The notes: generated by a model from the letters alone, not told the origin. A stretch of 64,000 nt of DNA from Empedobacter falsenii (GCF_013488205.1 NZ_CP040908.1:1403876-1467875); one strand, 5' to 3'. Shown: positions 24,929 to 35,426, numbered from the stretch's first letter. Numbers and translations: made by a program.

Positions 24929-25420
24929 GCGATTTGATAATTAGACTTTTAATAGTCTTAATTAAACGATGTGACTCGATTCCAAAACGACCAATTTTAC
25001 CATCGAGAACACCGTGAAATCGCTCTATGTCTAAAAAAGTATTACTTTTGTATAAGGCATGTGAGCGGTTCTCACGTTAGCTTTAGATGGTAACTTTATA
25101 ATTCTCGGATTTTAAAGACGGGTTTGGTCGCCCATGGATCTAAAGTGTGAGGCCGCTCCTTGTCTATTTGACAAGCATATTTTCTTACTTTAGAAGCATC
25201 GTTCCATAAAACCCAACACAAAATGAGAACGAAACAATTTCCATTCATCCGTAAAAAACCGCCAGACAAAGTCTGTTAGTTTAACCATTCTTTTTAAAGA
25301 ACAAACTCCGTTTTTCTAGACATTTAACGGAACGTAAAGCAAAGGGTAACCTTTCTTTACACACTCTCTATCAGAGCCTCGGTAAGGAGACTTTGACGGC
25401 AATCGTTTTATCTTTTTTAT
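24929..25420 (+). ncRNA. candidate structured non-coding RNA, about 490 nt
   Basis: No open frame of note, but many complementary segments. Domain 1: GCGATTT (24929-24935) pairs AAATCGC (25017-25023), enclosing hairpins AATTAGACT/AGTCTTAATT and CTCGAT/ATCGAG. Domain 2: GAGCGG..CTCAC..CTTTAGAT (25063-25088) pairs ATCTAAAG..GTGAG..CCGCTC (25138-25158). Then CTTGTC/GACAAG (25159-25175), CAGAC/GTCTG (25263-25275), GTAAAGcaaAGG/CCTttCTTTAC (25334-25360) and TCAGAGcCTc/GGAGACTTTGA (25371-25396). A T-rich run follows near 25408-25420. Strand is set by the consensus promoter. It lacks tmRNA, RNase P and SRP signatures. End coordinate approximate; could be two RNAs. Confidence 0.65.
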
Positions 25421-25439
25421 TCGCACACTAAATGTAAAA

Positions 25440-26415
25440 CGTTTAATATCATTTTCCAAATTTATTGGGGTTCTACTACCTATTATTTAGATGTGTGACA
25501 TGAGATTTTAGTATTGAGAGGATTGTATTATGTAATAAGAAGTATGTAAAATGTATTTGAGATTAAGATCAAGGATAAGATTCTTCGACAAGCTCAGAAT
25601 GACAACGAAATGGGATTCTGATACGAGCTCAGAATGACAAAATCCGTTTTTAAAAATGATAACGAATTTGAATATTGAAAAAGGATGTAGAAAATGTCAT
25701 ATGATTTGGAGATGAGTGTCAAAAAGTTGAAAGTCATGATTAAAATGTTTTACTGTTTGCGTAGCAAATGATTTAAAACATTGAATGACTGAAACTAATT
25801 TTGACCGTCGAAAATCAAAGACTTGATGTTTTGTAACTTTTGCATTAAGGTAAAAGTTAGAAGAATAAGTGAAAATAAGATTCTTCGACAAGCTCAGAAT
25901 GACACAACCTGTTTTTGAAATTTATAAAGAATTTGAGTATTAAAAAAAAGACGTAAAACGTTAAGCGTACAACGTAGAACTTAATATAAACCGGCATTAA
26001 AACTCTCACGTTAAGAAAATGGTTGTATGGAGCGTTAAAAAGATTTTAGCCTGCAAGGTTTTTAAAATATTTAGTGGAGTGAGAACATTTTTAGTAGAGA
26101 GTTTTACAGCCTTGACTTGCTTGTGCTGAGCATGTCGAAGTATAGTTACTTTTTAGTCAAGTAAAAAGTGACAGAAATAGATTCTTCGACGAGCTCAGAA
26201 TGACAAAGCTTGTTGTTATATGTGAATTAGACTATTAATAAAAAAACGTCAAACGTTAAGCATACAGCTTAAAACTAAATATGTAAACCGTATCACGTTA
26301 AACGTATTACGTAAAACGTATAAAAAACTCCCTTCCCAAAAACAAAGTTGCCGCGATGTACTGGAAAAGGAGTGGCTTTTAAAACTAATGTTGAATTAAA
26401 AACTTATGTAAAATT
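25440..26415. repeat. non-coding block of dispersed repeats before susC
   Basis: No gene seen. Contains TTCTTCGACAAGCTCAGAATGA-type elements near 25580, 25880 and 26183, a gactgaaactaattttgaccg-type element (25787-25822, also at 31228 and 31998), and the ccggcatta...acagcc repeat at 25991-26112, almost identical to 30998-31118. The last 90 bases are the susC leader, with no clear TAnnTTTG box. Confidence 0.65.
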
Positions 26416-29415
26416 ATGAAAAAATTTTACTTCAAAATCAACAGCAAGGCTTTTGCCGTTATGTTGAGTCTGCTTTGTACAACACCATTGTTGGCACAAA
26501 CAGGAAAAACCGTGACTGGAACGGTAAAAGAACTTCAAGTCCCATTAGTGGGCGTAATGATAAAGGAGGAGGGAACCAATAATACCACCTTTACCGATTC
26601 AAATGGATACTATTCGTTGACCTTACAAAATGATGATGCTAAACTAATTTTTGAGCAATTGGATTTTCCTATTCGTGAAGAAGAGGTGTTGAATAGAAGC
26701 GTGATCAATATAAGTTTCACAAAAGACGACAACGAGATTCAATTAAAAGATGTGGTAATAAATGCGGGCTACTATGCTGTAAAAGATAAAGAACGAACGG
26801 GATCTATTGCACGTGTTACGGCAAAGGATATTGACAAACAACCAGTGAATACGGTGTTGGATGCCTTACAGGGTAGAGTAGCAGGCTTAAGTATAACTCC
26901 TTCTTCTGGGAATGCGGGAGCAGGCTATGAGGTGAAGATTAGAGGACAGAATAGTATTAATGCGGGGAATGATCCTTTGTATGTGATAGATGGAGTGCCT
27001 TTTTGTACCACAAGTTTAGGTTCGTTTGCGCTTGGTGGGACGATATTACCTGGAGGAAAAGCAAATCCATTGAATACGCTTGATCCAAAATCCATTGAAT
27101 CTATTGAGGTGTTGAAAGATGCGGATGCAACGGCTATTTATGGTTCGCGTGGAGCGAATGGGGTGATTTTGATTACCACAAAAAAAGGAAAGTCAGGCAA
27201 AACATCTTTTTCTGTTGATGCCTCTACAACGATGATCACACAAGCAAAGTCTCTTCAATTATTGTCCACAGAAGAGTATCTTGAAATGAGAAAAGAAGCT
27301 TTTGCCAATGATGGACTTACAACATATCCTGTCAATGCGTATGATTTGAATGGGAGTTGGAATCAATCGCGGTATACAGATTGGCAGAAAGAATTACTTG
27401 GAAAAACAAGAAGTAACAATCGCTTTAGTTTAATGGTAAGTGGTGGAAGTGATCACACAAGTTATAGTGTAGGAACCACCATGATGAAAGAACGTGCGGT
27501 GTATGATGGAAATTTTAATTACTCGAAATTAGGTATCTATTCAACCTTACAGCATCAATCCCCAAATCAACGTTTCAAGTTGAACTTATCGACTCAATAT
27601 AATTATGATCGTAATTTTTTGCCCACAGCAGATCTTACTCGTATTTCTTATACATTGGCTCCTAATGCACCTGCATTGTATACGGCAACTGGTGAATTGA
27701 ATTGGGAGAATAATACATGGTCTAACCCATTGGCGACTTTGAGAAGTACGTATCGGAATAAAACGACGAATCTGAATGCAAATGCTATGGTTAGTTATCA
27801 AGTATTAAATGGGGTAGCTTTTAAAACCAGTATGGGGTATCAACAAACAGATTTTGATGAATTTCAAGCCAATCCACATACGATGAGAAATCCTGCTTCA
27901 GGAGGAGATAGTTCATCTTCTTATGTATTGAAGAGTGATAATCAACAAAATGGTTGGATTGTAGAACCTCAGTTAGATTTTACGTATCCGTTTATTGGTG
28001 GAAAATTAAATGGAACGATTGGAGGGACATTATCCGAACAAAATAGAAATCAACTTTCATTATTGGCATCTGGTTTTGCAGATGATTATCTGATGCCTAA
28101 TATTATGGCTGCAAGTTCTGTTTATTACTTAAGCGAATCGGATGCCCAATACAAATATGCTGCCATCTACGGACGCTTGAATTATCAATTGAAGGATCGT
28201 TATTTTTTTAATTTAACAGGAAGACGAGATGGTTCGAGTCGTTTTGGTCCAAACAACCGTTTTGCGAATTTCGGGGCAGTAGGTGCAGCCTGGATTTTCT
28301 CGAAAGAGAATTTCTTAAGTGATCAGCCGTGGTTAAGTTTTGGGAAAATCAGAACAAGTTATGGGGTAACAGGAAATGATCAAATAGGGGATTACCAGTA
28401 TATCGATACTTATACAATTAGTCAAGGTGGATATGATAATAACGTTGTATTATCCCCAACACGACTATTGAATCCTAATTTTGGATGGGAGAAAAATAAA
28501 AAGTTTGAATTAGCCCTTGAACTTTCTTTTTTCAATCATCGATTGAATGCAGAATTGGCTTATTACCACAATCGTTCGTCGAATCAACTGATGAGTTACC
28601 GTTTGCCATCGACAACAGGGTTTACAAGTATTCAGGCAAATTTGGATGCTACAGTAGAAAATAAAGGGCTTGAGCTTTCTTTGAATGGGGATATCGTACG
28701 AAATGTGAATGTAAAATGGAATTCGTCTTTTCTTCTTTCACTACCACGTAATACCTTACGTTCTTTTGATGAATTGGATAAAACACCGTATGTGAATCAG
28801 TATGTGTTAGGCGAATCATTAAACATCAAAAAAGTATACCAATATGAAGGGGTAGATCCTACGACGGGAATTTTTCAGTACAAAGATTTTAACCAAGATG
28901 GAAAACTGACAGCAGATGATCGACAAGTGCTTGTTGATTTAACTCCTCGTTTGATAGGGAATTGGCAAAATAATTTCCAATACAAACAATGGTCGCTCGA
29001 TGTACTGTTTCAATTTGTTAAGAAAAAAGGCTATAATGAGTTTTATAATTATGGTTTTGCAGGCGCTATGACGAATATGCCAAATGGAGTGTTAGATCGT
29101 TGGCAAAAACCAGGCGATGAAAACAAACGATTTCAACGCTTTACAACTGGGAAAAATGCTGAAGCTTTGTCAGCTTATGATAAATATTCTACAAGTACTG
29201 CAGTTATAGAAGATGCGTCTTATATCCGATTAAAATCGATGTCTATTTCTTATCGCTTTCCTATAAAATCAAAAGAGAATATCAATTGTTTGCTTTATCT
29301 ACAAGGTCAAAATTTATGGACTTTATCCAAAATAAAAGGAATTGATCCAGAGACGGAACGTACTTTTTTACCAACGCCTAAACGTATATCTATCGGTGCG
29401 CGATTAACATTTTAA
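26416..29415 (+). CDS. SusC/RagA-family TonB-linked outer membrane protein
   Basis: A 999-residue outer-membrane transporter working with the SusD-like lipoprotein 16 bp downstream. Signal peptide ends LLCTTPLLAQ; then a CarboxypepD_reg-like domain (GKTVTGTVKELQVPLVGVMI ... DSNGYYSLTL), the plug (DALQGRVAGLSITPSSGNAG, VKIRGQNSINAGNDPLYVID, SIEVLKDADATAIYGSRGAN GVILITTKKG) and a beta-barrel ending in SIGARLTF. Length is typical. With an S9 peptidase gene 3 kb downstream the substrate is more likely peptide (RagAB type) than glycan; no glycoside hydrolase is nearby. Confidence 0.96.
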   Translation: MKKFYFKINSKAFAVMLSLLCTTPLLAQTGKTVTGTVKELQVPLVGVMIKEEGTNNTTFTDSNGYYSLTLQNDDAKLIFEQLDFPIREEEVLNRSVINISFTKDDNEIQLKDVVINAGYYAVKDKERTGSIARVTAKDIDKQPVNTVLDALQGRVAGLSITPSSGNAGAGYEVKIRGQNSINAGNDPLYVIDGVPFCTTSLGSFALGGTILPGGKANPLNTLDPKSIESIEVLKDADATAIYGSRGANGVILITTKKGKSGKTSFSVDASTTMITQAKSLQLLSTEEYLEMRKEAFANDGLTTYPVNAYDLNGSWNQSRYTDWQKELLGKTRSNNRFSLMVSGGSDHTSYSVGTTMMKERAVYDGNFNYSKLGIYSTLQHQSPNQRFKLNLSTQYNYDRNFLPTADLTRISYTLAPNAPALYTATGELNWENNTWSNPLATLRSTYRNKTTNLNANAMVSYQVLNGVAFKTSMGYQQTDFDEFQANPHTMRNPASGGDSSSSYVLKSDNQQNGWIVEPQLDFTYPFIGGKLNGTIGGTLSEQNRNQLSLLASGFADDYLMPNIMAASSVYYLSESDAQYKYAAIYGRLNYQLKDRYFFNLTGRRDGSSRFGPNNRFANFGAVGAAWIFSKENFLSDQPWLSFGKIRTSYGVTGNDQIGDYQYIDTYTISQGGYDNNVVLSPTRLLNPNFGWEKNKKFELALELSFFNHRLNAELAYYHNRSSNQLMSYRLPSTTGFTSIQANLDATVENKGLELSLNGDIVRNVNVKWNSSFLLSLPRNTLRSFDELDKTPYVNQYVLGESLNIKKVYQYEGVDPTTGIFQYKDFNQDGKLTADDRQVLVDLTPRLIGNWQNNFQYKQWSLDVLFQFVKKKGYNEFYNYGFAGAMTNMPNGVLDRWQKPGDENKRFQRFTTGKNAEALSAYDKYSTSTAVIEDASYIRLKSMSISYRFPIKSKENINCLLYLQGQNLWTLSKIKGIDPETERTFLPTPKRISIGARLTF

Positions 29416-29431
29416 CTTCAAAAATAGAATA

Positions 29432-30826
29432 ATGAGAAATAGTAAAAATAATAAAATAGCACTACTTTTTATTGTGGGGTATATCAGTTTGATCTTGACT
29501 AGTTGTGAGAATTTAATTGAAATAGATTCTCCAAAAGGAGAGATTCCTGCCGAAATGGTGTTTGAGAGTTCAGAAACTGCAACGGCTGCCATCAATCAGT
29601 TGTATGCGAAGTTACGTGACGATTCGATGTTGACAGAAAATTTATATGGATCGAATGTCACAATGGGATTTTATGCGGATGAATTTGATTATTACGGTTC
29701 TTCAATTAGTCCTATCAATGATTATATGGAACATCGCGTATTGGCTACAAGTACCATCAATAAAACGTTTTGGACGACAAGTTACCAATTGATCTATATG
29801 TGTAATTTGGCGTTAGATCGATTAAAAGGTTCAAAAAAATTACCTGTTTCTACGAAAAATCAATTGGAAGGAGAGGCTTTATTTGTACGTGCATTGGTAC
29901 ATTTTTATTTAACCAATTATTATGGGGATATACCTTATGTGACCACTAGTAATTACGCCGAAAATCAACTTGTTTCTAAACAAAAACATGAGCAGGTGTA
30001 TCAATTAGTTAAAGATGATTTGATGCATGCACAAGAATTGTTACCCAAAGATTATCCAACATCTGAACGAATTCGAGCAAACTATTTTACAGCAACAGCA
30101 TTACGTGCACGAGTGGCTTTGTACCAAGAAAAATGGAAGGAAGCAGAGGAACAAGCGACAAGTATCATTGCGTCGAATGCTGTTTATGTGATGGAAAATG
30201 ATGCTTCCAAAACTTTTTTAAAGGATAGTAAAGAGACGATACTACAATTGAAAACGAAAAAATCGGGTGATCGAACGTACGAAGCTATTGTTTTTGTTTT
30301 TGAAACAGGTCCACCAGTAACTATGGCGTTAAGTCAGCGTTTGGTTAATGATTTTGAACCAAATGATGAACGAAAGCAAAATTGGATCAAAAAAGTGACA
30401 ACAAATGGAAATAGTTGGTATTGTCCTTATAAATACAAACAATATAAAGTAGGAACAACCTCGACAGAATATTCCATTCTTTTTCGATTAGCAGAACAGT
30501 ATTTGATTCGCGCCGAGGCACGATTAAATCAAGGAAATATCGTTGGAGCAAAAGAAGATCTCAATGTGATTCGTCAACGAGCAGGATTAACTCCTTTTAC
30601 ATCAAATACACTAACTGATCTAAGTGCAGCCATTCTAAAAGAAAGACGATTAGAGTTGTTTTCTGAACAAGGCCATCGTTGGTTTGATTTAAAACGTTTG
30701 CATTTAGCAGAAACAGTCTTGAAACCTATAAAAATGGGATGGAAATCTACGGATGTTTTATTTCCTCTACCTGAGGATGAACTGCTGATGAATCCTAATC
30801 TTTTACCTCAGAATGAAGGGTATTAG
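29432..30826 (+). CDS. SusD/RagB-family nutrient-binding lipoprotein
   Basis: A 464-residue surface lipoprotein that caps the SusC barrel. Lipobox LILTSC (Cys25). SusD-like N-terminal segment (AINQLYAKLRDD, LYGSNVTMGFYADEFD), TPR-type helices (GEALFVRALVHFYLTNYYGD IPYV; LRARVALYQEKWKEAEEQA) and the RagB/SusD C-terminus (RLAEQYLIRAEARLNQGN, DLNVIRQRAGLTPF, ILKERRLELFSEQGHRWFDL). Complete in length. Operon with susC; transcription probably ends in the repeat region beyond 30826. Confidence 0.96.
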   Translation: MRNSKNNKIALLFIVGYISLILTSCENLIEIDSPKGEIPAEMVFESSETATAAINQLYAKLRDDSMLTENLYGSNVTMGFYADEFDYYGSSISPINDYMEHRVLATSTINKTFWTTSYQLIYMCNLALDRLKGSKKLPVSTKNQLEGEALFVRALVHFYLTNYYGDIPYVTTSNYAENQLVSKQKHEQVYQLVKDDLMHAQELLPKDYPTSERIRANYFTATALRARVALYQEKWKEAEEQATSIIASNAVYVMENDASKTFLKDSKETILQLKTKKSGDRTYEAIVFVFETGPPVTMALSQRLVNDFEPNDERKQNWIKKVTTNGNSWYCPYKYKQYKVGTTSTEYSILFRLAEQYLIRAEARLNQGNIVGAKEDLNVIRQRAGLTPFTSNTLTDLSAAILKERRLELFSEQGHRWFDLKRLHLAETVLKPIKMGWKSTDVLFPLPEDELLMNPNLLPQNEGY

Positions 30827-32533
30827 GGGAGATTTTAGATTCCAGATTTTAGAGTTGTAAAATATAGTATGTATTAGAGGTTAAAAATGGGATTCTTTGA
30901 CATGCCCAGAATGACAAAGCTTGTTGTTAAAAGTCAATTAGAATATTAATAATAAAAACGTAAAACGTTAAGTGTAAAACATAGAACTTAATAAAAACCG
31001 GCATTAAAACTCTCACGTTAAGAAAATGGTTGTATGGAGCGTTAAAAAGATTTTAGCCTGCAAGGTTTTTAAAATCTTTAGCGGAGTGAGAACATTTTTA
31101 GTAGAGAGTTTTACAGCCTTGACTTTTTTGTTTCGTTTTTGTGTCAAGACTTCCCCGTAGGGCATATGAATTCATTTAAAGTAGAATTAACAAAAACATG
31201 AATAAAAATGAAAGAAGTCAATTGAATGACTGAAACTAATTTTGACCGTCGAAAATCAAAGACAAGTCTTTTTTCGTTAGTTTTTTTGACCGTTCCCCGA
31301 AGGGCATATGAATACTGATAATTAAAATTAAAAATTAATGAATAAAAAAAAGTGACAGAAATATTCTTCGACAAGCTCAGAATGACAACGAGATGAGATT
31401 CGAAAACGAATCCAGAATAACAACTAATTTGAATTAGAACATGAATAGAAAAAGTTAATAGTAGAATAATAAAAATATCCCCTTGAAAGTACAAATAATG
31501 AAGTAAATTCTTTTCATAGGTTTAGGTTAGGTAAGCAATTTTTAAAACGCAAGTAAAGGGGGTATTTCATTTAAAATTCATATGTATAGATAGTTAATCT
31601 AATTGATGATGTGAAAGAACATTAAGTACTATGATAGCCTATAAACAAGCATTCATAAAAACAAGATAGCGATCCATTTTACTTTAAATACTCACACATC
31701 AATAGAGGTTTTCCTTTATTAAAACTAAACGATTACAGTTTACCTAGCCCTTTTTAGTTGGGAGGGTTAGGGTTTTTAATAATATTTATATACAAAATCT
31801 AGTACTAACAAGCTTTAGTCGAGACAATTCTTCGACAAGCTCAGAATGACAAAATCCGTTTTTAAAAATGACAACGAATTTGAATATTGAAAAAGGATGT
31901 GAAAATGTCATATGATTTGGAGGCGAGTGTCAAAAAGCTGAAAGTCATGGTTAAAATGTTTTACTGTTTGCGTAGCAAATAATTTAAAACATTGAATGAC
32001 TGAAACTAATTTTGACCGTCGAAAATCAAAGACAAGAGTTTTTTGATTACTTTTTTGCTCTTAAAAAAAGTGATAGAAAGATTCTTCGACAAGCTCAGAA
32101 TGACAAAATCCGTTTTAAAAATGACAACGAATTTGAATATTGAAAAAGGAATTAAAAATCCGACGATTTAGATTCTAAATGAAAAGGAGTTTCAATATTG
32201 AAATTGGATTAGAAAAATGGTATTAAAACTCTCACGTTAAGAAAATGTTTGAGTGCAGCGTTAAAAAGATTTTAGCCCGTAGGGTTTGTAAAATCTTTAG
32301 CGGAGTGAGAACATTTTTAGTAGAGAGGTTTACAGCCAAGTCTTTTTTCGTTAGTTTTTTTGACGAAAAAAAGTGACAATAAAATTCTTTAAAAGCTCAG
32401 AATGACAACGAGATGCGATTCTGAGACGAGCTCAGAATGACAAAGCTTGTTGTTAAAAGTGAATTAGATTATTAATTAAGAATAAAAACGTAAAACGTTG
32501 AGCGTATTACTTAAAACTTAAAAAAAAACAAAA
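30827..32533. repeat. 1.7-kb non-coding block of dispersed repeats
   Basis: No supported gene. Holds copies of the ccggcatta...acagcc repeat (30998-31118 and the variant 32220-32337), the gactgaaacta...aaagac element (31228-31263 and 31998-32033), and TTCTTCGACAAGCTCAGAATGACA-like elements near 30895 (degenerate), 31366, 31829, 32081 and 32383. Small frames here recur in other repeat copies and are artefacts. 32480-32533 is the leader of the peptidase gene. Confidence 0.7.
30998..31118. repeat. about 120-bp dispersed repeat, copy with near-identical mate at 25991
   Basis: Runs from ccggcattaaaactctcacg through gagcgttaaaaagatttt, gtttttaaaatctttagcgg and agtgagaacatttttagtag to ttttacagcc. 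It pairs with 25991-26112 as an almost identical direct copy, so the SusC/SusD genes are bracketed by direct repeats. Other copies: 32220-32337 and 8851-8972, more diverged. Confidence 0.7.
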
Positions 32534-35110
32534 ATGGATAGAATAATAAAATTAATACTACTCTTTATGTTAGGGTATTTACTCCCGATGTATAAAACAA
32601 TAGGACAAGAACCTAGTAAGAAACCTTATTCGGCTAGTTTGAATGAACAATGGAGTCATTCGACAAATGTACTAAAAACAAGTAATAACGGGGACTGGTT
32701 GATTGTACAAGATAGCTATCGGAAAGGGGTGAAAACCTATTTAATTCATAGTAAACGAAAAACAAAATTGCAATTGGAGGATGCACTTACCACCGAATTT
32801 TCGAATGATGGTAAATGGTTGGCATATAAGACAGATGCTAATGAATTGAAGTTAATTGATTTATCAAATTTGGATGTGAAAACATTTCAGTATTTAGTTT
32901 CTTATCAATTTAGTTTTGATTGTCATTCGACTTATGTATCCTATCTTGAAAAAAAACCGGATGGAGGTTCAGATCTTATTTTATACGATTTGAAAAAGGC
33001 AATAATTACACGAATTGAAGATGTGTCTGACTTTTTATGGAATCCCAAAGGGGATAAAATTGGTTTGGTACATACAAAACAGAAGAGTTCTGCAATTGGG
33101 GTGTACAATTTATGGGATAAAAAGATCCATTATTGGGGCGACAAAACAACTTATAAATTGTCATTACTGGATTGGAGTGCAAATGGAGTTGCGTTGGTAT
33201 GGAATGAAAAGAGAGAAGGAGAGATCATTTTGTATCATTTAACCGAAACAGGACAGTTGTCGAAGTTAACCAATGAGGAGGTTAAAAAGCAATTAGATGA
33301 GACAAGTATTGGGGCATCAGATCTTTTGATATCTTCTGATGGTAAGAGTGTTTTTTTTCATAGAAATAAGAAAATAATCGATCAAAAATCAGATGTTGAA
33401 ATATGGAATACAACAGATAAATGGATTACACCACGTATGAAATCTACTAGTGAAATAATCAATGGTAGATTTTTAACGAATTGGACTCCTTTGGATCAGC
33501 AGTTGACCGCAATTGGAGATAAAGACACCCCTTCTGCTTATTACAGGCTTAATCAACCTTATGCACTTGTTTATGATGCTATGCAGTATGAACCCCAATA
33601 TCTCCAAGATACTTATGTCGATTTGTATGTGCGCAATGTGCAAACTGGAGAAAAGAAATTGGTTGTAAAACGAGTTTATATGGGAAATTATCATCAATAT
33701 GCTGTTTTTTCTCCAAATGGTTTGGCAGTTGCTTATTTTAAAGAACATCATTGGTACCTGTATGATGTTGTACACGAAACTACCCGTTGTTTAACAGAGT
33801 CTTTGGAAGGCGATTTTTATGATCAATATGACTATTCTATTCATAACGAAGCTCCAATAGCCATTCCTATTTGGTCGGATGATGAAACAGAGATGTTGTT
33901 GCAAAATCAATATGATATATGGTTGGTAGGAGCTAAAACTTCTCTTAACCTTACAAAAGGTCAATCCAAAGGGATACATTATCGGTTGAGTAAAGCAAAT
34001 AATCAGCTTGTCGAAAAAAAAATTACGGCCTATACTTTTCGTGATACATTTACTTTTGCTGAAGATCGCCCATTACTTATTGAGACCACTACAGATGAGC
34101 TGAAAAAGGGATTTGTAATGTTGCAAAACAAAACGTTTAAGAAATTGGTTAGTGGAGAGTTGAATTTTAATAAACCACAATTGTTTCCTGCTTCTCGTCA
34201 ATTGATTTATCAAACGACGACTTATAATCATTCACCAACAATCAATAGGTATGATTTTAAAGCGAAAAAAACGGAGTTGATTTACCAAAGCAACTCTTTA
34301 TTAGAAGACTATGATTTAGGAAGATCAGAAATTATAGATTATACCTATGCGAATGGGATTCATTTAAAAGCAACTTTGCTATATCCAGTAGGATATGATG
34401 CAACAAAACAATATCCAATGGTGATTAATATTTATGAGCAAACAGCTAATGAAGTATTTAATTTTGAACCACCCTCTTTGTATGGGGTTAAAGGTTTTAA
34501 TGCATTAAATTATGTGACAAATGGGTATTTTGTTTTATTACCTAATCTACATTATGAGATAGGGCATACAGGGGAATCTGCTTTAAAGTCAGTCGAATCG
34601 GTGATTAAAGAAGTGACGAGCAGTAATCCATCCATTGATGGTAAACGGGTAGGTTTAATAGGGCACTCGTTTGGTGGATACGAAACTGCATTTATTGCGA
34701 CAAAATCAAAACTAATCAAAGCAGCAGTTGCAGGAGGAACTGTCACTGATTTGCAGACATGGTCGCATGATGTACAAGGTAATGGATGGGATACCGATCA
34801 GTTTTGGCGTACAGAGAGTCATCAATCTAGGATGGGAGAGAACTATTATAATGCAAAAGAAAATTATAAAAATAATTCCCCTTTGGATCAAGTTGAACAG
34901 ATGACGACTCCATTGTTACTATGGGCGGGCAAAGAAGATTTCAACACCCATTGGTACCAAAGTAAATTTCTTTTTATGGGAATGAAACGCTTGAATAAAA
35001 AAGGTCAATTGGTTTTGTTTGAAAATGAAGGGCATTATATTATGAAGCCCGGAAATCAACGTACATTGTCGGAGTTGATTATGAAGTGGTTTGACCATTA
35101 TTTGAAGTAA
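32534..35110 (+). CDS. prolyl oligopeptidase-family (S9) peptidase
   Basis: An 858-residue serine peptidase. Hydrophobic N-terminus (IIKLILLFMLGYLLPM) suggests export. About 600 residues of WD40/PD40-like beta-propeller precede an alpha/beta-hydrolase domain: oxyanion-side LLYPVGYD, nucleophile GHSFGG (Ser712), acid LWAGKEDF (Asp802), and NEGHYI (His834). The triad is intact. In Bacteroidota such enzymes commonly neighbour SusC/SusD peptide importers and hydrolyse the imported oligopeptides in the periplasm; it is separated from them here by repeats, so it has its own promoter. The strong hairpin at 35119-35144 ends the transcript. Confidence 0.92.
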   Translation: MDRIIKLILLFMLGYLLPMYKTIGQEPSKKPYSASLNEQWSHSTNVLKTSNNGDWLIVQDSYRKGVKTYLIHSKRKTKLQLEDALTTEFSNDGKWLAYKTDANELKLIDLSNLDVKTFQYLVSYQFSFDCHSTYVSYLEKKPDGGSDLILYDLKKAIITRIEDVSDFLWNPKGDKIGLVHTKQKSSAIGVYNLWDKKIHYWGDKTTYKLSLLDWSANGVALVWNEKREGEIILYHLTETGQLSKLTNEEVKKQLDETSIGASDLLISSDGKSVFFHRNKKIIDQKSDVEIWNTTDKWITPRMKSTSEIINGRFLTNWTPLDQQLTAIGDKDTPSAYYRLNQPYALVYDAMQYEPQYLQDTYVDLYVRNVQTGEKKLVVKRVYMGNYHQYAVFSPNGLAVAYFKEHHWYLYDVVHETTRCLTESLEGDFYDQYDYSIHNEAPIAIPIWSDDETEMLLQNQYDIWLVGAKTSLNLTKGQSKGIHYRLSKANNQLVEKKITAYTFRDTFTFAEDRPLLIETTTDELKKGFVMLQNKTFKKLVSGELNFNKPQLFPASRQLIYQTTTYNHSPTINRYDFKAKKTELIYQSNSLLEDYDLGRSEIIDYTYANGIHLKATLLYPVGYDATKQYPMVINIYEQTANEVFNFEPPSLYGVKGFNALNYVTNGYFVLLPNLHYEIGHTGESALKSVESVIKEVTSSNPSIDGKRVGLIGHSFGGYETAFIATKSKLIKAAVAGGTVTDLQTWSHDVQGNGWDTDQFWRTESHQSRMGENYYNAKENYKNNSPLDQVEQMTTPLLLWAGKEDFNTHWYQSKFLFMGMKRLNKKGQLVLFENEGHYIMKPGNQRTLSELIMKWFDHYLK

Positions 35111-35118
35111 ATTATAAG

Positions 35119-35144
35119 AAAGGAGTGTACTTCTACACTCCTTT
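35119..35144. terminator. bidirectional terminator
   Basis: AAAGGAGTGTA (35119-35129), loop CTTC, TACACTCCTTT (35134-35144): a perfect 11-bp stem between the convergent S9 peptidase and DUF6520 genes. Confidence 0.8.
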
Positions 35145-35153
35145 CCTTTGTCA

Positions 35154-35426
35154 TTATGGACGATGAGTCATTGGTACACTACAAAATGTATCGTTGTTAA
35201 AACGAAAGATTTGTGGTCCAGACGAATTCAGATAAGTACAAGGTATATTTTCAATATTGTTACAATCTTGGTCAACAGGTTCACATTTACTGGTTAATGT
35301 ATTGAAAATGTAACCATTTACAAATGCATCTTTTTTTGATGATTGAGCTTCAGTGGCAAATGCAAAAGCAACTGCCATCATTCCTACCCCAATTGGTAGA
35401 ATTTTTTTTAAAAAAATTGTTTTCAT
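35154..35426 (-). CDS. DUF6520-family small exported protein
   Basis: A 90-residue protein with a signal peptide (KKILPIGVGMMAVAFAFATE AQ region) and a short Cys-rich mature part: NTLTSKCEPVDQDCNNIENI, PCTYLNSS, FCSVPM. This is the DUF6520 layout found next to MauE/DoxX-type genes in Flavobacteria. Function unknown. It is the last gene of a minus-strand cluster with the interrupted MauE gene and the frameshifted lipoprotein. Confidence 0.85.
   Translation of the reverse strand: MKTIFLKKILPIGVGMMAVAFAFATEAQSSKKDAFVNGYIFNTLTSKCEPVDQDCNNIENIPCTYLNSSGPQIFRFNNDTFCSVPMTHRP

Noticed and set aside
24929-25420. tmRNA, RNase P RNA or SRP RNA as identity of the structured region
   Set aside because: None of the expected conserved motifs (tRNA-like ends with GGTTCGAATCC, GAGGAAAGTCC, ACAGAA) is present.
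24929-25420. Retron ncRNA
   Set aside because: No reverse transcriptase gene is nearby; the adjacent genes are an XRE regulator and SusC.
24929-25420. Type III toxin-antitoxin RNA repeats
   Set aside because: The segment shows unique stems and not tandem repeats, and no ToxN-like gene is seen.
25697-25891. Short minus-strand frames in repeat blocks (also 31144-31494)
   Set aside because: The same FDFRRSKLVSVIQ peptide arises from copies of one non-coding repeat in different contexts; no start signals or codon bias.
25560-32410. Repeated TTCTTCGACAAGCTCAGAATGACA elements as a CRISPR array
   Set aside because: Copies are irregularly spaced from tens of bases to kilobases, vary in sequence, and no cas genes are present.
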